This document shows positions 8,345-15,891 of a DNA stretch of 64,000 nt, one piece after another. Numbering within the stretch: position 1 is the first letter of the stretch; each line of letters starts with the position of its first letter. Position numbers and translations under genes: made by a program. The notes beneath the pieces were generated by a model. It ran no database searches. It was not told the DNA's origin and saw only the letters and a list, made by a program, of their open reading frames with translations. The stretch lies in contig CAWIFM010000002.1 in assembly GCA_963835525.1 (NCBI GenBank), forward strand, positions 62,001-126,000, in the 5' to 3' direction. This DNA comes from DASSUW01 sp963835525 (lineage in GTDB: Bacteria > Actinomycetota > Thermoleophilia > Solirubrobacterales > Solirubrobacteraceae).

Positions 8345-9013
8345 GTGGACCGGATCGCGGCACGCAACAGCGCGGACTACGAGTCGCCGATCGGCCTCAC
8401 CGCCGACCCCGTCGTCTTCACGCTGCTCAACAGCCGCCTCAGCGTCCTGCTCGCCCGGCGGTTCGAGGAACCCCAGCGAGGCATGTTCGCCCTGCCGGGC
8501 GGCTTCGTCGGCACCGACGAGTCGCCCGAGCAGACGGCCGAGCGCAAGCTGCGCGAGAAGACCGGCGTCGGCTCGGTCCACCTCGAGCAGCTGCGCACCT
8601 ACGCCGATCCGAAGCGCGACCCGCGCGGCTGGCTGCCCTCGATCGCCTACCTGGCGCTCGTCGCTCCCGAGGCGCTGCCCGAGCAGGGGCCCGAGGGCCG
8701 CGAGCCGGGCTGGCACCCGGTCGACGAGCTGCCCGAGCTCGCACTCGACCACGAGCTGATCGTCGACGACGGCCTGTGGAGGTTGCGCGCCCGGGTCGCC
8801 GACAAGACCTGGTTCGTGCGGGTCGGCGGAGGCCTGCTGCCGGAGCGCTTCACCTTGGGGCAGGCCCAGCGGCTGTACGAGGCGCTGAGCGGCGAGACCG
8901 TCGACCCGGCGAACTTCCGCCGCGACGTGAAGGCCACCGGCCTGCTGGCCGACACCGGCGAGCAGCGCTCGGAGGGCCCGGGCCGGCCGGGCCGCGTGTA
9001 TCGCCGCGTCTAG
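8345..9013 (+). CDS. NrtR-like Nudix/winged-helix regulator
   Basis: A 222-residue protein with an N-terminal Nudix fold (residues about 15-140) and a C-terminal winged helix (about 150-220) carrying 'FTLGQAQRLYEAL' and 'FRRDVKATGLL', as in NrtR regulators of NAD metabolism. The Nudix box is degenerate: the catalytic Arg-Glu is Arg-Lys and the later Glu-Glu is Glu-Lys, so hydrolase activity is probably lost and the domain may only sense a nucleotide. No NAD biosynthesis gene is nearby, so the target is unknown. The GTG at 8345 begins 7 bases after the TetR stop. Confidence 0.85.
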   Translation: MDRIAARNSADYESPIGLTADPVVFTLLNSRLSVLLARRFEEPQRGMFALPGGFVGTDESPEQTAERKLREKTGVGSVHLEQLRTYADPKRDPRGWLPSIAYLALVAPEALPEQGPEGREPGWHPVDELPELALDHELIVDDGLWRLRARVADKTWFVRVGGGLLPERFTLGQAQRLYEALSGETVDPANFRRDVKATGLLADTGEQRSEGPGRPGRVYRRV

Positions 9014-9174
9014 TCCTGATCGAAGTCCACCACGACGGCCAGCTTCTGCCCGTGCCAGTAGAAGGTCACGGACTCTGGCTCGTAGCTGACGCTGTCGGGA
9101 GCGGGCAGCTCCGCGTCATTCACCAGCGCCCGAAAACGCGTCTCGATCTCGTCGTGCCTGGTCGTTGGAGTCAC
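9010..9174 (-). CDS. Small conserved-looking protein
   Basis: A 54-residue protein starting at GTG 9174, with a helical N-terminal half (Asp-Glu-Ile-Glu-Thr-Arg-Phe-Arg) and a beta-rich C-terminal half in which 'ESVTFYWHGQKLAVVVDFD' looks like a folded hairpin. I do not recognise the family. It overlaps the NrtR-like gene tail to tail by 4 bases. Base composition is ordinary for the window. Confidence 0.55.
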   Translation of the reverse strand: MTPTTRHDEIETRFRALVNDAELPAPDSVSYEPESVTFYWHGQKLAVVVDFDQD

Positions 9175-9265
9175 CCGTCCCAGCCTGCCGACCAGATCGC
9201 AACACGGGCAAAGCGCACAGTGACAAACCTGCGACGCGTCCGTAACTATTCTCGTCGAAAAATGA

Positions 9266-9415
9266 GAGTCGAAGGCCAACGAGATCAGCGAGCAGATGCA
9301 GAGCGCGCTCCCGCCCCAGACCAAGAAGCTCGAGCACGAGAACACCCTCGTCCTCTACGCCTCACAGGGCAAGGACCGCTCCGCCGCCATCGACAAGGCC
9401 CTGTCCGGCCTGTGA
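9266..9415 (+). pseudogene. Fragment of a small protein gene
   Basis: A convincing peptide frame reads 'EISEQMQSALPPQTKKLEHE' and on to 'GKDRSAAIDKALSGL' before a TGA at 9413. It has no start codon at its head: an in-frame TGA lies at 9263-9265, overlapping an ATG in another frame at 9262. Either the 5' end is lost, the ATG frame is shifted into this one, or translation starts at ATG 9296, giving 39 residues. The family is unknown. Its end lies 36 bases before the tRNA-Arg gene. Confidence 0.4.
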
Positions 9416-9451
9416 TTTTGAGGCGGGCGCGGTCTAAGCTGCGCCCGCCAG

Positions 9452-9525
9452 GCCCCTGTAGCTCAGCTGGATAGAGCAGCGGACTTCTAATCCGCAGGTC
9501 GCAGGTTCGAGTCCTGCCGGGGGCA
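9452..9525 (+). tRNA. tRNA-Arg (anticodon UCU)
   Basis: A full cloverleaf: acceptor GCCCCTG pairing with CGGGGGC (one T-G pair), D arm with AGCTCAGCTGGATAGAGC, anticodon stem GCGGA/TCCGC with loop CTTCTAA giving anticodon UCU, and a T arm of GCAGG/CCTGC around TTCGAGT. Discriminator A at 9525. CCA is not encoded. It reads AGA codons (and AGG by wobble), which are rare in this high-GC genome. Confidence 0.95.
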
Positions 9526-9649
9526 TTTCCAGCCGCGAGGCGTCAGGAGGCGTCTGGGCGTTGACCGCGAAACCGCCGATGATGATGTGGCGTACGCCGG
9601 CTTCGTGAAGGGCCCGGAGCAGCGGCTCAGGGTTCAGCGCGTCGGTCAT
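9526..9649 (-). pseudogene. Truncated nucleotidyltransferase-like gene
   Basis: Starting at ATG 9649 the frame gives a typical opening of AbiEii-like/DUF6036-type nucleotidyltransferases: 'EPLLRALHEAGVRHIIIGGF' followed by Ala-Val-Asn-Ala-Gln. Family members go on to a Gly-Ser/Asp-Asp metal motif, but here the gene stops matching after about 38 residues and runs into the 3' end of the tRNA-Arg gene, on the opposite strand. The active site is missing. It overlaps the small gene upstream by 4 bases, as in a two-gene toxin-antitoxin-like operon. Truncation at a tRNA 3' end suggests an old integration or excision event. Confidence 0.6.
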
Positions 9650-9831
9650 CGCCTCCGTGCAGGCTCGAACGCCTCGGCGAACCGTTTCGCGAACTCGGTG
9701 TGTGCCACAGCGTTCTCGAGGTTCCTCGTCACGCCTCGAGCCGCGTCGCGACGCACCCGAGCGCGCTCTGCTTCTTCTTCACGCCTGACCTCGTCGTGCG
9801 TCCAACCGCCTCGCTCGGGCTTGTCGGCCAT
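9646..9831 (-). CDS. Small charged protein, partner of broken NTase
   Basis: A 61-residue, highly charged helical protein (Glu/Arg-rich centre, C-terminal 'FAKRFAEAFEPARRR'). Its stop overlaps the start of the truncated nucleotidyltransferase gene, so it was once the first gene of a two-gene operon, possibly the small partner or antitoxin of that enzyme. No family is recognised. If the partner is dead, this gene may be a relic. Confidence 0.5.
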   Translation of the reverse strand: MADKPERGGWTHDEVRREEEAERARVRRDAARGVTRNLENAVAHTEFAKRFAEAFEPARRR

Positions 9832-9994
9832 GGACTGATCGAACGCGGGGCACCGGCAACCCGGCAACGGTCCCGTCAGCTGGGCATCGAGCACGGTTGC
9901 CCGATTCGAACCGCCGCCTGGACCGAGCGCATCTGGACTGCTCCGTCGCGGTGCGGATAGGCTCGCGCCCGAATCCCTAAGGAGAGGACGGGCG

Positions 9995-11302
9995 ATGGCG
10001 TACGGACGTGCCGTTTCAGCCCCGCGCCGCTGGGCGCTGGGGGCCGTGTGTGGGCTGATCGCCGGAGCGTCGGCAGTGGTGCCTGCGGGTGCAGGGGCGA
10101 GTGTGCCGACGTACACGCTGAAGTCCGACGCCGCGGTGTTCGTCAGCGGGCAGATCCGCGCCGACGGCCCTCGGATCCCCGGGGTCGCCGAGTGCCAGGC
10201 GGTCGCTTGCCGGCACGCGAAGCTGCGCGTGCGGCTGCCACAGAAGTTGCGATCGCGGCCGGGCGGGGTGCAGGTGGCGATCAGGTACACGCGCGGCGGG
10301 TTCGGGGATTCGCTCGGGCTGTACGTGTACCGCGCGGGTGGCGGTCCGCCGGTCGCGTCCTCGACCGGCCAGGTCGGCACTGCGCAGTCCGTGCTGTTGC
10401 CGAAGGCCGATCGCGACTACGACGTCTATGTCGCGTTCAACCCGCTGATCCCGGAGATCGCCCAGCCCGTGCTGGCCTTCGAAGGGCTGGCGGAGAACGA
10501 GGACGCTCCGCCCGTGCGGCCGCTTCGCCGGATGCTGCCCGACCTCGAGGTGCTGGCGCCGAGGGTGGCGTCGTTCGGACATCCGGAGCCGATCTTCGGC
10601 GACTCCGCGCCCGATGGGTCGTCGTGCTTCGGCAGCGAGATCGACGAGCAGGGTGCGCGCGTGTGCCTGCGCTTCGGTCAGCGTGCCGCGAACATCGGCA
10701 GCGGGCCGGTCGATGTGCGGTGGTCGGTGGATGCGGACGTGTTCGAGGACAACGTCCGGGCGGTCCAGCGCGTGTACAGCAGCGACGGCTCGTTCGCCGA
10801 GCAGTGGGCCGGCAGCATGATCTACCACCCGATCCACAGCCACTACCACTTCGAGGACTTCTCCCAGTCGACGCTGCACGTGGTGGCGCCGAGCGGGCTC
10901 CCCAGGAGCGCGCCGCTCACGGCCGGGCGCAAGAACGGGTTCTGCATGGCCGACACCGAGATGCACTGGTGGGGGCTGAAGGGCGACGCCGCGCAGTCGT
11001 ATCCCGCACCGCGCTGCCTCGAGCCGCGAGAGACCGTAGGCGGCCGCATCTACTTCCAGAACGGCATCAGCCGCGGCTGGGCCGACGAGTACACCTGGGA
11101 TCTGCCCGACCAGATGATCGAGGTCAGCGCCGTGCGCGACGGGACCTACTGGCTGGTGACCCGGATCGACACGGCGAACAAGATCGAGGAGGAGTCAGAC
11201 GCGAACAACTGCCTGATGATCAAGGTGAAGCTCGCGAACGTGACGAGGGCGAGCCGGAGCGCGGCGCTCGTCGGGAGCGCGCGGAGGTGCGCGTTCGTGT
11301 GA
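9995..11302 (+). CDS. Secreted lysyl oxidase-like protein
   Basis: A 435-residue protein with a signal peptide (residues 1-35, Ala-rich) and a C-terminal lysyl oxidase domain. The copper site 'HPIHSHYHFEDF' (about residues 277-288) has the His-x-His-x-His pattern of the family. The Lys in 'GRKNGFCMAD' (about 311) and the Tyr in 'ADEYTWDLPDQ' match the Lys-Tyr pair that forms the lysine tyrosylquinone cofactor in animal enzymes. The tail has 'SDANNC', also family-like. It should oxidise primary amines, perhaps lysines of exported proteins. The first 170 residues are a separate beta-rich domain of unknown role. The ATG at 9995 follows AGGAGAGG. Confidence 0.85.
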   Translation: MAYGRAVSAPRRWALGAVCGLIAGASAVVPAGAGASVPTYTLKSDAAVFVSGQIRADGPRIPGVAECQAVACRHAKLRVRLPQKLRSRPGGVQVAIRYTRGGFGDSLGLYVYRAGGGPPVASSTGQVGTAQSVLLPKADRDYDVYVAFNPLIPEIAQPVLAFEGLAENEDAPPVRPLRRMLPDLEVLAPRVASFGHPEPIFGDSAPDGSSCFGSEIDEQGARVCLRFGQRAANIGSGPVDVRWSVDADVFEDNVRAVQRVYSSDGSFAEQWAGSMIYHPIHSHYHFEDFSQSTLHVVAPSGLPRSAPLTAGRKNGFCMADTEMHWWGLKGDAAQSYPAPRCLEPRETVGGRIYFQNGISRGWADEYTWDLPDQMIEVSAVRDGTYWLVTRIDTANKIEEESDANNCLMIKVKLANVTRASRSAALVGSARRCAFV

Positions 11303-11310
11303 CGCGCTCC

Positions 11311-11817
11311 TCAGAGGATCTGGACGGCTTCGTCGTGCGGCACCCGGTCGGCCGTCTCGATCCACCGCTCGGGCGAGCGCCGCTCGGGCGACTGCTGGCG
11401 CGCCGGGTAGCCGAACGAGATCACCATCGACACCTGCTCGCCTTCGCCGACGTCGAGTGCGACGCGCATCGCATCCGCGTCCGAGATTCCGTTCGGGCAC
11501 GAGCCGATGCCCTCGTTCCAGGCCGCCAGCATCATGTTCTGCGCAGCCCGGCCGGCGTCGAACGCGAGCGGGCCCTTGCCGTACGTGACGATCGCGATCA
11601 CGAGCGCCGCGCCGGTGACGTTGCGTGGCGCCCATACGGCTCGCGCCACCTCGTCGACGCGCGAGCGGACGACGACGAACCGGCGCTGCTGGCGGTTCTG
11701 GCTGCTGCCCGCGAGGCGGCCGGCGTCGAGGATCCGGCGCGTCGCGTCGTCCGGGATGGGGCGGCCGTCGTAGTTGCGGACCTCGCGGCGGCTGGCGATG
11801 GCGAGGAACGTGTCCAT
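11311..11817 (-). CDS. Nitroreductase-family FMN enzyme
   Basis: A compact 168-residue nitroreductase. The N-terminal 'RREVRNYDGRPIPDDATRRIL' and 'AGSSQNRQQRRFVVV' are FMN-contact segments, and 'AAQNMMLAAWNEGIGSCPNG' is the core helix with the Gly-Ile/Gly-Ser turn. C-terminal 'MVISFGYPAR' is also typical. It would be an NAD(P)H-dependent, FMN-containing reductase of unknown substrate. It is downstream of the FAD-oxidase gene on the same strand with a 21-base gap, so they may be co-transcribed. Confidence 0.9.
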   Translation of the reverse strand: MDTFLAIASRREVRNYDGRPIPDDATRRILDAGRLAGSSQNRQQRRFVVVRSRVDEVARAVWAPRNVTGAALVIAIVTYGKGPLAFDAGRAAQNMMLAAWNEGIGSCPNGISDADAMRVALDVGEGEQVSMVISFGYPARQQSPERRSPERWIETADRVPHDEAVQIL

Positions 11818-11838
11818 ACCCGTTGAGTATCCGGGTTG

Positions 11839-13172
11839 TCAGGCGGGCGTGATGTTCTGGTTGAGGTGGAAGACGTTCTCGGGGTCGTACCCGGCCTTGA
11901 GCGCCCGCAACCGGGCGAGCTTGGCCGGCGGGTACGCGCGTGCCACGCCGACGGCTCCCTCGTCGCTCATCGCATTGACGTACATGCCGGTCGAGAACGG
12001 CTCGAGCGTCGCCGCGTAGCGGCGGGCGGCGGCCATCCGCTCCTCGTCCTCGCCGGGATCGGACCAGCGCGCGGCGCTGACGAACTCGAACATCGCGTCG
12101 CGCTGGCTGAACGCGCTGTCGGCGTCGGGCACGTCGGCGATCGCTCCTCCGTAGGCCTGGAGCGAGGCCGCGGGCAGGCGCTCGCCGTGGCCGTCGGGCG
12201 TGCCGCGCAGCAGGAACGCGTCGATCGCGTCGTCGGGCAGTGACCGGAAGTAGTGGCCCTTCCAGTAGCGGCGCAGGGCGTGGCCCTCGAGCGTGTCGTC
12301 CATCCGCTGGAGATCGAGGTACGGGAGCTCCTCGATCCGCTCGCTGATCGGGCGGCCGAGCGCGCGCAGCGCCGGGAGGAGCTGGCGCTCGATCTCGGGC
12401 TCGCCCGCCCACACGAAGCCGACGCTCGCGACCGGCCGGCCGTCGCGGATCGCCGACCCAGGCGGTGAACGTCGCCGCCCGCGGCGCGATCGCGTTCAGG
12501 TCTCGCCAGCCGCGCATCACCGGCGCCGCTTCCTCGATCGCCGAAGAAGAGCTCGACGACGTGGGCCTGGCGGGCGACCGGGTGCAGCCGGAACTCGAAC
12601 TCGGTCACGATGCCGAGGTTGCCGCCGCCGCCGCGCAGGCCCCAGAACAGCTCGGGCTCGCCGGCCTCGTCGACGCGGATCCGTGCGCCCGCGGCCGTGA
12701 CGAGCTCGAACGACTCCACGTTGTCGCACGACAGCCCGAGCTGGCGGGCGAGCCAGCCCATGCCGCCGCCGAGCGTCAGCCCGCCGACGCCGGTGTGGGA
12801 CACGTTGCCCGCGGTCGTCGTCAGCCCGTGCTCCATCGCCGCGCGATCGAGCGCCCCGAGCAGCGCGCCGCCCTGCACCCGGGCGCGACGGCGCTCCGGG
12901 TCCACGTAGACGCCGCCCATCGGCGTCAGGTCGATCATGAGCCCGTCGTCCGGGACGCATACGCCGAGCACGCTGTGTCCGCCGCAGCGCACGCCGATCT
13001 CGAGATCGCGTTCGCGCCCGTAGGCGATCGCCTCGGCCACGTCGTCCGCGCTCGCGCAGCGCACGATCGCCCGCGGGCGGCGGTCGACCATGGCATTCCA
13101 TACCTTCCGGGCCTCGTCGTAGCCGGAATCGCCCTCCACGAGGACCCGGCCCTCTGCCGTTGCACGCATCAT
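11839..13172 (-). pseudogene. FAD-linked oxidase (BBE type), two frameshifts
   Basis: A berberine-bridge-enzyme-like FAD oxidase. The N-terminal frame holds the PCMH FAD domain, with 'IGVRCGGHSVLGVCVPDDGL', 'LTTTAGNVSHTGVGGLTLGG' and 'FWGLRGGGGNLGIVTEFEF'. The middle frame has 'MRGWRDLNAIAPRAATFTAW'. The C-terminal frame has the substrate domain and BBE tail 'AGYDPENVFHLNQNITP'. Deleting one base near 12535 and one near 12450 yields 443 residues, the standard length. Either recently inactivated or carrying two insertion errors. Such enzymes oxidise sugars or alcohols with covalent FAD. Confidence 0.8.
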
Positions 13173-13277
13173 CGCGCCGGATTCTCCGGAAGGCGGCGGG
13201 CCGGCTCCAAGGGGGTCGCAACACGGCAGGGGTACGGCGTCCCGTACCACGGGGGCGCGTAGCAGTATCGTCGTGAC

Positions 13278-13523
13278 GTGGGTGAGATCCGCACGACGGT
13301 GGACGCGACCGGCCGGGCATACATAGACCTCGCGACCGAATCCGGTGGCGAGATCCGCGACTCCGTGGCGCTCGACGACCACGACGAGGCCGATCGCGTT
13401 CCTGCGCTGGGCTCGATCGTCCTCCACTTCGACTTCTACGGACGGCTGGCGCGGATCGAGGTCACGGGCTCGGCCGACTCGGTGCTGCCACCGGCTCTGC
13501 TGGAGTCCGCCGAGCGGACGTAG
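13278..13523 (+). CDS. Small DUF2283-like protein
   Basis: An 81-residue acidic protein from GTG 13278. The pattern 'AYIDLATESGGEIRDSVALD' and later 'LHFDFYGRLARIEVTGSADS' resembles DUF2283, small proteins that end with Gly-x-Leu-x-x-Ile-Glu-Val and a helix starting Leu-Pro. No function is known. It stands alone between the divergent FAD oxidase and the downstream membrane protein. Confidence 0.6.
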   Translation: MGEIRTTVDATGRAYIDLATESGGEIRDSVALDDHDEADRVPALGSIVLHFDFYGRLARIEVTGSADSVLPPALLESAERT

Positions 13524-13625
13524 TTCCCAGGATTCAAGTATTTCTTGCGCGGCCCGCGTCACGGCTGAAGACTGCGCCGGTCCTGGCCGCGCGGCAAGCG
13601 TGGAGGGCACGACGAGGAGGGACTC

Positions 13626-14339
13626 ATGGCCACACGCTTGAAGGCGGCCCTGCCGCTCACGCTGTCGATCGGTCTTCTCGCGTTCCTCGCATCCGAGGTT
13701 GCGCTCAACTTCACGTTCCACTGGGTGACGGTGGAGAACGGCGTGTTCGGGGCGTACGGGGTGCCGCAGAACGTGCACCTGATCCTGCCCGCGCTGTTCG
13801 TCGCGTGGGGCCTGTACTTCCTGCTCGGCGCCGACAACGCCGCGCTCGGCAAGACCGTGATCGCGGCCGCGACAGGCTCCGCCGGGGCGGGGATCGCGAT
13901 GTGGATCGGCCCGATGCTCGCCGAGTCGCCGGACTTCTGGGGCATCGCGCTCATGATCGGCGTCACGGGCGCGGGCCTGGTCGTGCTCTCCACGACGGTC
14001 GACGACGACCGGTTCTCGCCGGCGCCCGCGTTCTGCTGCTACGCGGCCGTGTTCTTCTGGTGGATCGCGACCGGCCTCGACAACTTCGTGCCCGGCGGCA
14101 AGGGGCCGCACTCCGCCGAGGCGGTCGTCGCGGCGATCACGGACACGCCGCTGGCGGCGGGGACCGGCGCGTTCGGCGGGCTGCTTTCGATGTCGTGGAT
14201 CGCCGTGATCGTGAGCGTGTTCTTCTCGCTCGTCGTCGGTGCCCTGCTCGGCGCGCTGTCGGTCCGGCTCGCGGGCGCGTTCGGGAAGGTCGGCGCGCGC
14301 GAGACACCGGCCGAGCCGAAGGTGGCCGTCAACGCGTAG
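13626..14339 (+). CDS. DUF1097-like membrane protein
   Basis: A 237-residue integral membrane protein with about six hydrophobic segments, at residues 8-28, 48-68, 75-95, 105-125, 135-155 and 180-215. Loops contain 'NFTFHWVTVENGVFGAYGVP' and a Trp-Trp-Ile segment. The layout resembles DUF1097, a family of uncharacterised small membrane proteins; I am not certain of the assignment. An AGGAGGG sequence lies before the ATG. The following gene begins 10 bases after its stop. Confidence 0.65.
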   Translation: MATRLKAALPLTLSIGLLAFLASEVALNFTFHWVTVENGVFGAYGVPQNVHLILPALFVAWGLYFLLGADNAALGKTVIAAATGSAGAGIAMWIGPMLAESPDFWGIALMIGVTGAGLVVLSTTVDDDRFSPAPAFCCYAAVFFWWIATGLDNFVPGGKGPHSAEAVVAAITDTPLAAGTGAFGGLLSMSWIAVIVSVFFSLVVGALLGALSVRLAGAFGKVGARETPAEPKVAVNA

Positions 14340-14349
14340 CCTGCCGCGC

Positions 14350-15751
14350 GTGCGCCGCGCGGTCGCCCTCCTCGTGCTCCTCCTGCTCGCCGCGGGGGCC
14401 GACCGCGCGATCGCCGCGCCGGCGGACGTGCGCGTGATGACCTTCAACATCTGGCTCGGCGGCGACGTCGTCGACTTCGGCAAGGTGGTCGAGACGATCG
14501 AGGCATCCGACGCCGAGGTCGTCGGCCTCCAGGAGGCGGAGGGCAACACGCGCAAGGTCGCCCGCGCGCTCGGCTGGCCGTACTGGAGCGACCGGCTGCA
14601 CGTCGTCTCGCGCCACCCGCTGATCGACCCGCCCGAGGCACGCGGCGAGTACGTGCTCGTCCAGCTCAGGCCGGGGGAGGTGCTCGCGCTCGCCAACGTC
14701 CACCTGACCTCCGATCCGTACGGGCCCTACGCCGTCCGCGACGGCCGGTCGCTCGCCCGCGTGCTCGCGCTCGAGCGCCGCACGCGCCTGCCGGAGATCC
14801 GGGCGACGCTGCGCGCGCTCCCCGACGGGGTCCCGACCCTGATGACCGGCGACTTCAACACGCCGTCGCACCTGGACTGGACGGCGGCCGTCGACGCCGT
14901 CCGCGACGACGTCCGCTACCCGGTCCCGTGGCCCGTGACCCAGGCGCTGGCCGCCGCCGGATTCCAGGACACCTACCGCGCGGTGCACCCGGACCCGGTC
15001 GCCAGCCCCGGCATCACCTGGACCTACGGCTATCCGTTCCCGCGCCTGAACGCGAACGAGGTGATCGACCGGATCGACCTCGTCCAGGCCTCCGCCGGCA
15101 TCCAGGTCCTCGACAGCGGGATCGCCGGCCCGCCCGGCACGCCCGACGTCACGATCCCGGTCGACCCGTACCCCTCAGACCACCGCGCGGTCGTCTCCAC
15201 CGTCCGCCTCACCCCGGTCGCGCCGCGGCCGTTCGCCTCCGTGCTGCACCGCCGTGTCACGCGCGGCGACGACATCGGCGTCCGCTACGCCGCGCCGCGC
15301 GGCGAGGGCCGCGACCACCTCGCGATCGCTCGTGCCGGCAAGGAGATCATGACGCTGCCGCCCCAGGAGGCGAGCTTCTTCGGCCACGTCACCTTCGGCT
15401 CCGGCGGCCTGCGGCCGGGGCGCTACGAGGCGCGGCTCGTGAGCCGTGGCCGCGTGCGCTCACGCAGCGACTTCTGGGTCGTCGCGCCGCGCGCGCGACC
15501 GAGCGTCCGCGCGCGCGGGTCGCGGATCTCCTGGCGCAACGCGCCGGCCAACCGCCGCGACTGGATCGGCATCTGGAAGGCCGGCGACACCGACCTCTAC
15601 AACGACTACCTCGCGTTCGCTTACACGGGCGCCAGCGTGGCGGGCGCCACCGACCTTCGCCGGCCTGAAGCCGGGGCGCTACGTCGCCCGCCTGATGAAG
15701 GACGACGGCTACGCCGAGCTCGCGCGCACGCGCTTCAGGATCCGTCGCTAG
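14350..15751 (+). pseudogene. Secreted endonuclease/phosphatase-fold protein, one frameshift
   Basis: From GTG 14350 a Leu-rich signal peptide leads into an endonuclease/exonuclease/phosphatase domain: 'VMTFNIWLGG', 'EVVGLQEAEGNTRKVA', 'MTGDFNTPSHLDWT', 'ITWTYGYPFP', 'DRIDLVQ' and the terminal 'YPSDHRAVV'. All metal and catalytic positions are present. A C-terminal beta-rich region (residues about 300-466) carries two repeats built around 'GLRPGRYEARLVSRGR' and 'GLKPGRYVARLMKDDG'. One extra base near 15653-15655 shifts the frame just before the second; removing it gives 466 residues. The catalytic domain lies wholly before the shift. Likely an exported phosphodiesterase of unknown substrate. 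Confidence 0.8.
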
Positions 15752-15891
15752 TCGCGCAGGCGGAACGGCCAGTCGGCACGGTCGTGGAAGACCAGGGCGA
15801 GGCCGATGGCCGACAGCACGAGACCGACGCCACCGTGGTGGATGCGGGCGCCGAAGACATACAGGCGCCTGAGCGCGCGGTCGTAGGTCAT
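15748..15891 (-). CDS. Small membrane protein
   Basis: A 47-residue protein with one hydrophobic helix, 'GGVGLVLSAIGLALVFHD', flanked by a basic N-terminus and a short charged tail. Its ATG overlaps the stop of the sulfatase gene by 4 bases, so it is probably co-translated with it. It may be a small accessory of the membrane sulfatase. No family recognised. Confidence 0.55.
   Translation of the reverse strand: MTYDRALRRLYVFGARIHHGGVGLVLSAIGLALVFHDRADWPFRLRD

Noticed and set aside
9434..9535. Open frame reading 'MPPAGLEPATCGLEVRCSIQ' on the minus strand
   Set aside because: This is the well-known spurious translation of a tRNA gene; it is antisense to tRNA-Arg and merely extends the truncated nucleotidyltransferase frame.
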